From Selaginella kraussiana (taxonomy: Eukaryota > Streptophyta > Lycopodiopsida > Selaginellales > Selaginellaceae): a stretch of 20,964 nt of DNA. Position numbers and translations under genes: made by a program. Location of the stretch: NCBI GenBank assembly GCA_001021135.1, contig LDJE01098152.1, positions 1 to 20,964 of the forward strand. Direction: 5' to 3'. Below are positions 1-8,682 of this stretch, in pieces; the first letter of the stretch is position 1, and every line of letters starts with the position of its first letter. The notes under the pieces were generated by a model. That model worked only from the letters and a program-made list of their open reading frames with translations, was not told the origin of the DNA and did not search any database.

Positions 1-21
1 CTGTTTTTTAACGACCATACA

Positions 22-2098
22 ATGAATGTTACAATGAAGCTCTTAGATTATCATCACTTAAGCTCCGCGAGGAGTGTGAGTGCGTGCGGGATGTTAGTGG
101 TAGTAGGTGTATCGGCCACTACTCGTTGCTCGTTTCTGCCAACCTCAGAAATTTGCTCTAGGGTTCGCGTGGTATGTTGTAAGAATGCGCCACCGTCTCC
201 GTCAGTGCGCGACAGGCCAAGGGGGAGGCGAAGGCGCATGGAACAGCAAGTAGTGGTCGCTCCAGCTGAAGAAGACATAGAAGAAGGTGCGTTTGTAGCG
301 GCCATGGTAAAAAAATTCTCTTAACGCACTGCAGCTGGAGCTGGAGCTATGAAGGTCCGGGGCTCTGTGTTTCGGCGCTGGTTCACAGCGCTGAGTGAGA
401 AAACTGGCATCGAGTTTTCTCCCGACATAGTTGCGATCGCACTGGTCTATTTCGTGCAGGGCATCCTGGGGCTGTCCCGCCTTGCCGTCAGCTTCTTCCT
501 CAAGGACGATCTTCACCTCGACCCTGCAGAGGTATGCCTTGCACCTCGTACAAGTTCCATCGTTTGATTATCGCAGACTGCCATCTTGTCGGGCGTTTCG
601 GCTTTTCCCTGGCTAGTGAAACCTCTCTATGGTTTCATAAGGTACAAACTCCGATGTTCAATTATTTCCACTAACAGCAGCTGCTCCCCAGCGATGGGCT
701 TCCACTCTTCCGCTACCGGAGAAGGTCCTACCTCGTTCTCTGCGGCTTTCTTGGTGCTGCTTCCTGGGCAGGCTTGGCAACCTTTGTCGATAACAAGTAT
801 GGAGCAGTCGCCATGATTTTTCTCAGCTCCCTGTCTATCGCCTTCTCAGATGTTGTAAGTAGTAGCACAGAGACAGGGATCCATATAACAACGGGCTTGT
901 GCAGGTGGTGGACTCCATGGTAGTAGAGAGATCACGAGGTGAATCTCAAACAACTGCAGGCTCTCTTCAGTCTTTGTGCTGGGGTTCTTCTTCCGCTGGA
1001 GGAGTTGCAAGCGCATACTTCAGTGGTTATCTAGTTCAAACGCTAGGTGTAAGGTACATACATTAGCTTGGCTCCCCGGTAACACATACATGGCTATGCA
1101 TGCAGATACGTTTTTGGTGTGACCTCAGTTTTACCTCTGGTCATTTCGGCTGTAGCGTTCCTTGTCCAGGAGGAACCCGTTCTTGTTGCTAGTTCTAGTC
1201 TGGAGGAGAATGCAAATTGGGTGCAGTTTTCTAGGATGCAAGCTTTGCGGCTGTGGAAGACCTTGAAAGAGCGGAGCATTTTATATCCGACTCTCTTCAT
1301 CTTCTTGTGGCAAGCAACGCCGTCTTCAGAAACGGCCATGTTTTACTTCATGTAAGCTGCTCGGGCTCAGTTTCCTCGGATGAAGTTGTGGCTTTTTATT
1401 TTTCCAGGACGAATAAGCTCGGCTTTGGAGCGGAGTTCCTTGGACGAGTGAGGCTCGTAACATCGCTTGCTTCTCTCATTGGAGTCGCTATGTACAATTT
1501 TCTTTTGAAGAGAGTACCATTGAGAACCATGTTTTTTTGGACTACGTTGGTCGGGAGTGCCCTTGGGTGCACTCAGGTACAACCATGGAGTCGCTCATTA
1601 TTCACCACCATGGTTTTTTCTGCAGTTGCTTCTTGTCATGGGGGTGAACAGGAGCCTCGGTATAAGCGACGAGTGGTTTTCGATGGGCGACTCTTTAATT
1701 TTGACAGTCCTGGGCCAGGTACGTGAAGGCATTATATTTGGAAGATGACCCTGGGGATGGTGAACTTTTTTTGGCTGCAGATATCATTTATGCCAATACT
1801 GGTACTGGCAGCCAAGTTGTGCCCCCCAGGGATAGAGGCAACACTGTTTGCGACGCTAATGTCCGTGAGCAACGGTGCCGGTGTATTCGGTGGCCTGCTC
1901 GGTGCCGGTTTGACACAATACCTCGGCGTCTCCAGCACACAATTTGGCAACCTGGCCTTGCTCGTTCTGCTCTGCAACTCCACATCGCTACTCCCGTTGC
2001 CCCTCTTGCGCTTGTTGCCTGACGAGGAGGAGATCGAGGATGCCGTAGACAAGGCGGACAAAGTGTTAACCGACATGGAAGAAGCAAAAAAGCTCTAA
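22..2098 (+). CDS. Folate/biopterin transporter, probably plastid (FBT family, MFS fold)
   Basis: Nine exons: 22-286, 335-531, 577-641, 692-854, 905-1053, 1106-1351, 1408-1576, 1626-1718 and 1781-2098. They give 554 codons with every junction in phase; introns are 45-62 nt. The product is a polytopic membrane protein that should move folates or pterins across a membrane. Family motifs seen include [43 protein letters not shown] and [16 protein letters not shown], which match my memory of Arabidopsis FBT1 (At2g32040), a chloroplast envelope protein. The first ~85 residues are Ser/Arg-rich with a VRVVCC segment, like a transit peptide. The start is uncertain: the frame stays open to the window edge, and Met codons at 22, 34, 88 and 238 are possible. 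A telo-box-like site at 158-165 lies inside exon 1 if translation begins at 22, which slightly favours 238. Confidence 0.88.
158..165. promoter_or_regulatory. Telo-box-like motif at the transporter 5' end
   Basis: CTAGGGTT, the core of the plant telo-box. Telo-boxes usually sit near the transcription start of housekeeping genes. Here it lies 73 bp before the Met codon at 238 but inside the longer reading frame, so it may be chance coding sequence. Confidence 0.3.
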
Positions 2099-2270
2099 TG
2101 ATATGCATAATACGTGCATATTTATACATACAACTTTGTATTGAAAAGTGCTTCTAGCGATTCACGGACCACGCGGAATTCTTGTGCAAGATCCCGCCTT
2201 GGATACAATTTAAAGCCGAGCAAGGGTTGAGAGAAAGAACTCTTCTTGGTGGAAGAATCGTAGTGCGAGT

Positions 2271-3769
2271 ATGAGCACCGATGAGCTCAAGTATGTCAAG
2301 CTTGGCTACTACTTCGTGCTCAAGCGTTGGCTTTGGCTCTTGTCCATGTTGTCAGTAGCAGCTGCATTGCTCGAGACGAGCAGGCAGGTGTCCCTCCAAC
2401 AACAAGAGCAGCATCGACTTGAACTCCTCGAGCTGCTTCCTGTGTTGGCCTGTCTCGCTTTGCTGCTTCTCTTGCACTACAAAGCGATTCTACAGCAGCG
2501 GAAGGTCTATCTCGTCGACTTTGCCTGCTTCAAACCGCACGAACGCTTCAGGTGTTCGCTCGAGAAGGTGGACGAGTTTTGCGCCCGCTCAGGGAACTTC
2601 ACGCCCGATAGCCTCGCTTTCCAGAAGAAGGTAGTCTCTCTCAAATGGATCTGTCCCCACGTTTTGACCACCTTGAGCAGGTAGTGATGCAGTCGGGACT
2701 TGGACCCGAGACACACGCGCCAGCCTTCGTCTTCGGGATCGAAGGAACGGATCCGTGCTTGGCACAGTCCAGGCGCGAGGCAGAGGAGGTGATGTTTGGA
2801 GCAATTGACGAGCTGCTTCTCAAGAGTGGCATCGATGCGAGGGAGGTGGAAGTACTGGTCGTCAACTGTAGCCTCTTCAGCCCGACGCCGTCATTAGCGT
2901 CCATGATCGTGAACCGCTACAAGCTGCGCAGTAACATTCGCAGCTTTAATCTCTCCGGCATGGGCTGCAGCGCCAGCCTGGTGGCCATCGACCTTGCTGC
3001 TCAGCTTCTTCGCCGTAGCCGCTCCTACGCTTTGGTGGTGTCTACAGAGGACATATCGCACAACTGGTACGTTGGGAACGAGCGGTCCATGCTCGTTACC
3101 AACTGTCTCTTTCGGGTCGGCGGCGCCGCCGTTCTCCTCTCCTCGACCGGCAGCGGCGGCAAGTACGAACTGGCGCATGGAGGCTGCGTGCGCACCCATA
3201 CGGGCGCCGACGACAACGCCTACGTCTGCGTGCAGCAGCGGGAGGACGGGTGCGGCCACAAGGGAGTGTCACTGGACAAGAGGCTCATGGTAGTGGCAGG
3301 AGAGGCGCTGCGGGCCAACATCACAACGCTAGCCCCGCTGGTACTGCCCATCTCGGAACAGCTCCGCTTCGTGCGTAGCATTGTTGCACGAATGGTGCTC
3401 GGCGGCAAGAACAGACGCGCCTACACGCCCGACTTCAAGCGCGCCTTCGAGCACGTATGCATTCACGCAGGCGGGAGGGGTGTTCTGGACGAGATGGAGA
3501 AGCGACTGCGCCTCAGCGGGTGGCACATGGAACCGTCGAGGATGACATTGCACCGCTTCGGAAACACGTCAAGCAGCTCCATTTGGTACGAGCTTGCCTA
3601 CGCCGAGGCCAAAGGACGAGTTCGTCGAGGCCATCGCGTGTGGCAGGTTGCGTTCGGCTCCGGCTTCAAGTGCAACAGTGCCGTCTGGCGTGCTACTCGC
3701 ACCATCCCACAGCCGGAACGCCACAACCCCTGGCTTGATTGCATAGCCTACTACCCTGTCTCCCTTTGA
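2271..3769 (+). CDS. 3-ketoacyl-CoA synthase (FAE1/KCS family)
   Basis: Two exons, 2271-2630 and 2681-3769, separated by a 50-nt intron, giving 482 residues, close to the usual ~490-520. KCS enzymes condense malonyl-CoA with a long acyl-CoA in the endoplasmic reticulum, the first and chain-length-setting step of very-long-chain fatty acid elongation for waxes, cutin, suberin and sphingolipids. Two hydrophobic segments lie near residues 19-35 and 53-68, as expected for the membrane anchor. The catalytic triad is visible: Cys216 in GMGCSAS, His382 in [12 protein letters not shown] and Asn415 in RFGNTSSSS. The Gly-rich [12 protein letters not shown] signature lies near 445-456. The start at 2271 is the first Met and gives a normal N-terminus. 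The gene follows the transporter after 172 bp and converges on the biotin carboxylase gene. Confidence 0.95.
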
Positions 3770-3826
3770 AACAACAAAATTCTTATTTCATACAACGAAT
3801 GATATACAATACAAGCCGTCTCACTC

Positions 3827-6140
3827 TCAGTTCTCGGACACCTTTCGCCTAATGTCCATTGCAATAGAAGATTCAGGCTGGAAGCACAAAGTCAGTTTCA
3901 TTCAGGATCGCTCGCTCCTCAAGCAGCTTACCGCGGCAAGCTCATCTGCGTGCTTGGGAATGAATGCCGTGTCAATCTTGCCATCCTTGAAATCCTGCAG
4001 CCTCAAAAGGGTTACTAAAAACCCACATCGAAAGAAAAATACATACCTGGATATTTAGGATCTGCTTGTGGAAGTCGATGGTGGTTGGAACTCCTGCACA
4101 GCAAATTCATGAAGCTTTAGACCAAGCCGGGAGAGCTTACCCGTGATGATCGTTTCGTTAAGAGCACGGGACATACGGTCAATGGCTTGGTCTCTCGTAG
4201 GAGCCCAAACAATAAGCTGCAAACAAACAAACAGGAGTATGCATATTGCAATCACTGATTTATCACCCACCTTGCCAAGTAGAGAGTCATATGTAGGGGG
4301 AACAACATAATCCTGATAGATGTGGCTGTCCATTCTCACAAATGGGCCACCTGGTGGCAAGTAGCCAGTGATACGGCCTACATACAATAAATCACTCAGG
4401 CCGCCCAGAAGCATAGACTTTCATACCTGGACCCGGTTGGAAGTTTTTAAAGGGATTTTCGGAATTGATGCGGCATTCGATTGCATGACCCTTGAGCACG
4501 ATGTCCTCCTGGCGACAGAGTATGCATGTTACTACGCTGCATGGAATTTACGCTGCTGTACTACCTGTGTATAGCGAAGCTTCTCTCCTAGTGCCACCCT
4601 GATTTGCTCCTCAATAAGATCAATCGAGGAGATCATTTCCGTGACAGGATGCTCCACCTGAATCCGAGTGTTCATCTCCATGAAGTAGAATTCACCACTC
4701 TCGTCCAAAAGAAACTCTACGGTCCCAACTCCAATATATCCAATTGAAAGAGCGGCCGAAACTGCAGCGTCCCCCATTTTCTTTCGCAGCTCGGGAGACA
4801 GAACAGCAGATGGGGCCTCCTCCAACAGCTTTTGGTTCCTCCTCTGAACACAACTCAAAAAGTTTAAAAGGCCCCAAGTGAACATAATAATCTAACCTGA
4901 ATGCTACAGTCCCTTTCTCCGATGTGCACGCAGTTGCCATATTTATCGGCAAGGACCTGAAACGAACGAAAGTTCAGAGAGAGAGAGCTCCAGAAACAAT
5001 GTAATACCTGAAATTCAATATGCCTGGGATTCCTGATGAATTTTTCCAGGTAAACTTGATCGTTACCGAATGATACATCGGCCTCACTCTTGGCTTCCTA
5101 GTCGCAGAAACAACGTTGTTAAGAATGCACACGACAATCGGCATCATACCTGCAGCTTGGCCTTCAACTCACCAGGCTCGTTAGCCAATCGCATACCACG
5201 ACCTCCACCACCAGCAGTTGCCTGTATCCGAGAAAGGGGTTGTGAAATACGCAGGAGTACAACATACCTTGATCATCACGGGAAAACCGATCTCATCGGC
5301 AATCCGAACTGCTTCTTCTTCGCTCTTTATGGAAAAAAAAGAGAGGCCATTTCACGATCAGAAGTGAAGGTTGCAGCTTACCTCAACGAGTCCGTCACTC
5401 CCAGGAACAGTGGGCACCCCAGCCTTCTTCATGCTATCCCTAGCAGTCGACTTGTCTCCCATGGTACGAATACTGTCTGACTGCAACTCACAGTTGATAT
5501 TACCTCCGATCAACGAGACAAAAAATAAGAGCAACGTACGTTCGGACCGATGAAGTTGAGATGGTGTTCCTTACACATGTCGACGAATTTGGCATTCTCG
5601 GACAAGAAGCCATATCCCGGATGAAGCATGGTACATCCTCGGCTCATTGCAGCTGACAAGAGGTTCGGTATGTTCAGGTAGCTGCAATCAAGTATCGGAG
5701 TTACTCAAACTAGCACGCCAAAGATCTGTCTTACGATTTGGCACTCGGAGCCTCGCCAATACAGACGGCTTCGTCTGCAACTTCGACGTGAAGCGCTTGC
5801 CTGTCGATGGTGGAATGAACGGCCACGCACGGAATTCCCAACTCGTGAGCAGTTCGGATGACACGGAGTGCAATTTCTCCTCTGTTCGCGACCAGGATCT
5901 TCTCGTTGCTATATTTGCCGGAGCTGCTGCAGGTGATCCTCGCTCCTCGCATGTAATTTGACGCATGAATCCTCTTCGTAAGGCATGTAGCTCCACTGAA
6001 GAATCTGGCATGTGTGCTTCTGATGAAGAGAGACGAAGGAGGCCCAGCTTGCTAAATGTCTAAAATTGATGAAACCGGCATTAAGGATCGATAAAACTCA
6101 CCACTGCAGAGGCCGATCCACACATGGTAGGAGCTTCCAT
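3827..6140 (-). CDS. CAC2: Biotin carboxylase subunit of plastid acetyl-CoA carboxylase
   Basis: Fifteen exons, listed 5'-3': 6102-6140, 5735-6051, 5540-5681, 5382-5480, 5268-5324, 5150-5221, 5008-5097, 4897-4956, 4565-4843, 4427-4508, 4271-4377, 4141-4216, 4047-4093, 3932-3994 and 3827-3877. They encode 526 residues; Arabidopsis CAC2 is about 537. The enzyme carboxylates biotin on BCCP with ATP and bicarbonate, committing carbon to plastid fatty acid synthesis. Residues 1-60 are Ser/Arg/Thr-rich, like a chloroplast transit peptide. The catalytic domain opens with [20 protein letters not shown]. An ATP-grasp glycine loop ([11 protein letters not shown]) starts near 219, and the active-site signature [11 protein letters not shown] covers 348-358. 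The exon 2 acceptor at 6052 is required, because the AG nearer the donor brings in a stop. All introns are 46-59 nt. An in-frame stop upstream of 6140, seen after removing a probable leader intron, supports this start. Confidence 0.95.
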
Positions 6141-6178
6141 GGCTGAGCGCGCTAGATCGGATGCTTCAAGGGCAGATG

Positions 6179-6223
6179 CTATTCTTAAAGAATTATTAGG
6201 GGAACCTTAAACCCTGGACTCAC
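6179..6223 (-). other. Probable 5'-UTR intron of the biotin carboxylase gene
   Basis: On the minus strand this 45-nt stretch begins GTGAGT and ends AATAG, matching the size and borders of the coding introns of the same gene. It ends 38 nt before the ATG. Splicing it out places an in-frame TAG upstream of the start. No transcript evidence is available, so this is inference. Confidence 0.45.
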
Positions 6224-6293
6224 GCGGACGGCGAAGCTACCGATGCCGTTAGGTTGAACGGATGGTTGCATGCCTCACCACATCACCTGGATC

Positions 6294-6300
6294 TAGGGTT
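6294..6300. promoter_or_regulatory. Telo-box-like motif, proximal, biotin carboxylase promoter
   Basis: TAGGGTT on the plus strand (AACCCTA when read toward the gene), 154 bp before the start codon, beside a TATA-like run. Partial match to the telo-box. Confidence 0.4.
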
Positions 6301-6331
6301 CCTTGTATATAAAATCGGACGGCATCTAAAC

Positions 6332-6340
6332 AAACCCTAA
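6332..6340. promoter_or_regulatory. Telo-box, distal, biotin carboxylase promoter
   Basis: AAACCCTAA, a full telo-box, about 190 bp upstream of the biotin carboxylase ATG and about 110 bp before the donor of the probable leader intron. Telo-boxes are known in promoters of plant translation and housekeeping genes. Confidence 0.5.
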
Positions 6341-6669
6341 GCACCTCAATGCAGATATTGTGCAATTAGCTGCTTGTTGCAAGGATATGGTAATGTATTC
6401 ACCCTATTGACGATATTAAAAACTGCAGAGAACTACCCTACAGAACTTCAAATGGAGGTTTTAAGACTGAGACTTTTAAGAAAAACTGAGATTTTAAAAA
6501 TGCAAAATCTAAATGCATTAAAAGAGTCCAAACTTTCTTGTCGGCTAGTCATATACATAATCTCCCGACAACACCCAAGAATGTAAGAAGGCACGATATC
6601 TGCAGCATGTATAAAAATCGGTTCAGATGTGCTATAATGAAATTTTGAATACATAGTACTGAAAAATTA

Positions 6670-6703
6670 TGTAATCGCGTTCGTTGCCGCGAACGCGATT
6701 ACA
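6670..6703. repeat. Perfect 14-bp inverted repeat with 6-nt loop
   Basis: Arms TGTAATCGCGTTCG (6670-6683) and its exact complement (6690-6703) flank the loop TTGCCG. The GC-rich stem stands out from AT-rich surroundings. It lies about 365 bp past the TIM50 stop codon, probably too far to be its 3' end. It could be a protein-binding palindrome, a small-RNA hairpin or a miniature element remnant; nothing seen decides among these. Confidence 0.85.
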
Positions 6704-6885
6704 GCTTCCTCCCGTGGCGAGCTCTCCATAGGAATGACAACGGGTGTTGCGATAAGTTGATAAGCACCGTATACCACAGGAACCTGCGCCTCTTACCGCG
6801 TAGCCATGCGAAGTACCCGTAAAGTTCAATATATGTATATTGCGCAAAAATGGAGGTGCTCTCTAAACAGCAGGGGTGTTACGGA

Positions 6886-6921
6886 ACGTATTCTAGCTGA
6901 ATCGGAGGACGCATTCTAGCT
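6886..6921. repeat. Short direct repeat, two 13-bp copies
   Basis: ACGTATTCTAGCT (6886-6898) and ACGCATTCTAGCT (6909-6921) differ at one base and are 23 bp apart. Function unknown; it may be a small local duplication. Confidence 0.5.
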
Positions 6922-7067
6922 ATCCATATAGAATAAAATAAGCAGTTCATCTAAGAAACACAAGCCTATATGTCCCAGCTGCGCCAAAAAAAATGCACGC
7001 TGGTTCAACTGCTAGAAGAGCAACTCGCGAAAAATGTACAGCACCAATCTCTTTTATCAGAATAATT

Positions 7068-8605
7068 TCAAAAGCTACGCCAGAAAGGCTGCCTCCTCTC
7101 CTGGACACGCCTGTGTATGCAACAAGAAAAGCGTCACCACCTTATATTGCTCCGGGAAAAACCTACCTCTGATTCTGCAGTGCCCTCTCCCGGAACTCGG
7201 TAGCAATGTCACGACCTTGATACGAAGCGAGAACAGCCCTCACGTCAGGTGGCCCATTCCTCGCCAGAACTGTAACACAAGTGTTGTTTCTAAACGCTAA
7301 ACCCCTAAACCCAAACACGGCTTACATTCGAGAAAGGGAAGGAGATCCAAGAGCGCAGTGTCATTCTCCTCCAGTTTCCAAGGCTTCACGGGCAACGCAT
7401 TCTCGGGTTGAAGGCAACTCTCCAACGCATGGCCACTTATGTAGAGCACCTTCTTGGGGTCCCTATTCAGCTTAGAAAGGTCCTGCGGCCATCCAAAAAA
7501 AATTAACAAGATAGACGGCTGGTAATACCTAGTGCTTACCCGATAGTGCTTTCCGTTAATGTAATTAGTAGCATTCCGGTCGAGGCGGTAGCGAATATGC
7601 TGAGACGTGGGGTCTAGCCTTTCCACGATGGGATCAATATACTGCTTTAACAAACTCAAGAGTTGGGGTATGAGCCGAATCGCTACTTACGAAGCCTAGC
7701 TGGTCAGAGTAGAGTACGATTTCGTAGAAATGAGCCATTTTTTCCAAGAAAGCATCCACTCCAGGCCTTTTGAAGGTTCCCCAGCCCCTCTCCCTCTACA
7801 TTCCAAAATTAAAAATGACAACGTTAATTGAAATCACTCATACCTTCCAATCCGAGTAGACGAGCGTTTCGTTCAAATCCAGAACGAGCGTATATACACC
7901 CTGTTCTGAGGGGTGCAGGTCCGGAAGCAGCTTATCAGAAGATGGCGCTGTGAATCCCTGCGCAGCCAGCTTACCAAACACAAACCAGGTTCAAAACCTA
8001 CCTTCACTTGGTCTTCCAGGTTCTTCCTCGCATCCAGGTAGAGGTCCACCGCGTCCACCGCAGCTGATGAATTTGCACAGGCTCTATGTAGTGAGCGCAA
8101 GGCAACAACGTATTCACGTACCTTTCACGGAGGTCCTGTACAGAACCGTCTTCACTCTCTGCAAGAGCAGTATGAGCAATTGAATGGAAAGCTACCTGTT
8201 ACCTCCAGAAGGTCGGCATCCTGCGCAACTTTGTGCGCAGAAAGGATCTCTTGGCGGTAAGGCCTCATAAAATCCTCCACCTCCTGCGACGAGTGAGCTG
8301 CAGCAAATTGTGAGTAACAAGCAGAGCACTAGTAACAGACCATAAGTCACGTAGGATGTGCCGCCGGCAATGGCCAATGCCGAAAGGCCAAACAGCGCCT
8401 TGAATGCACGCCAGGAAGTCGAAGAGCGGTTCTCGGATAACACCTCCCCTTCAGCCACCGCGGCATTGGCCTCGGAGGCGGACGCAGCGCTTACCCTGGC
8501 CGAGGGACTCTCGGCTGCTCGGGCGCGCCCCGCAACGCGGGGACCCCCGGTGGAGAATTTGCGTACAAGGTTGGGCTTGCAGCGCTGAACAGCAGCCCTC
8601 AACAT
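7068..8605 (-). CDS. TIM50: Mitochondrial inner-membrane translocase subunit TIM50
   Basis: Ten exons, 5'-3': 8341-8605, 8196-8297, 8122-8158, 8002-8083, 7844-7957, 7691-7795, 7540-7641, 7326-7482, 7167-7269 and 7068-7110, giving 369 residues. TIM50 is the presequence receptor of the TIM23 complex and hands proteins from the outer to the inner mitochondrial membrane. The N-terminus is Arg/Ser-rich like a presequence. A hydrophobic segment near 73-87 ([17 protein letters not shown]) would be the inner-membrane anchor, followed by an FCP1/NIF-type domain. The phosphatase-style motif reads VLDLNETL near residues 187-194, lacking the second catalytic Asp, as I recall for plant TIM50. Other landmarks are [16 protein letters not shown] and [19 protein letters not shown]. 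An alternative in-frame choice at the borders of exons 2-4 gives 366 residues. The gene starts 77 bp downstream of the ubiquitin protease stop codon. Confidence 0.92.
7290..7316. repeat. Degenerate telomere-like repeats inside a TIM50 intron
   Basis: Read on the minus strand, this part of the 56-nt intron at 7270-7325 runs GGGTTTA, GGGGTTTA, GCGTTTA: about three imperfect units of the plant telomere repeat TTTAGGG. It may be a tiny interstitial telomere tract or a telo-box-rich intronic element. Confidence 0.55.
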
Positions 8606-8614
8606 CCCTCAAGG

Positions 8615-8623
8615 AAACCCTAA
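8615..8623. promoter_or_regulatory. Telo-box just upstream of TIM50
   Basis: AAACCCTAA ending-to-start only 9 bp before the TIM50 ATG, in the 77-bp gap to the upstream gene's stop codon. The TIM50 leader and promoter must therefore overlap the 3' part of the ubiquitin protease gene. Confidence 0.55.
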
Positions 8624-8682
8624 TGTGAAAAGACCTAACCTAAATTGAAAATTTGATATTTTACGCGTCTACCAAAAAAACG

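Larger units (their letters stand above)
6224..7067. other. Gene-poor interval between biotin carboxylase and TIM50
   Basis: This 844-bp, rather AT-rich stretch holds the upstream region of the biotin carboxylase gene (right to left) and the 3' flank of TIM50. I see no reading frame with family features; the longest frames are under 75 codons and low in complexity. It contains two telo-box-like sites, a TATATAAAA run at 6306-6314 whose minus-strand reading TTTTATATA could serve biotin carboxylase, a strong hairpin (6670-6703) and a short direct repeat (6886-6921). It has no tRNA-like B box and no transposon signature that I recognise. Confidence 0.6.

Noticed and set aside
4977-4987. GA-rich microsatellite in a biotin carboxylase intron
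   Set aside because: Only about five dinucleotide units; ordinary intronic sequence.
6061-6101. Acceptor near 6061 for biotin carboxylase exon 2
   Set aside because: It brings TAG into the reading frame of the [10 protein letters not shown] block; the AG at 6052-6053 avoids it and keeps phase.
6448-6654. Open frames in the 6224-7067 interval on both strands as possible small genes
   Set aside because: They are under 75 codons, composed of low-complexity AT-rich sequence, several lack a proper ATG, and none shows a motif or can be joined to a neighbour in frame.
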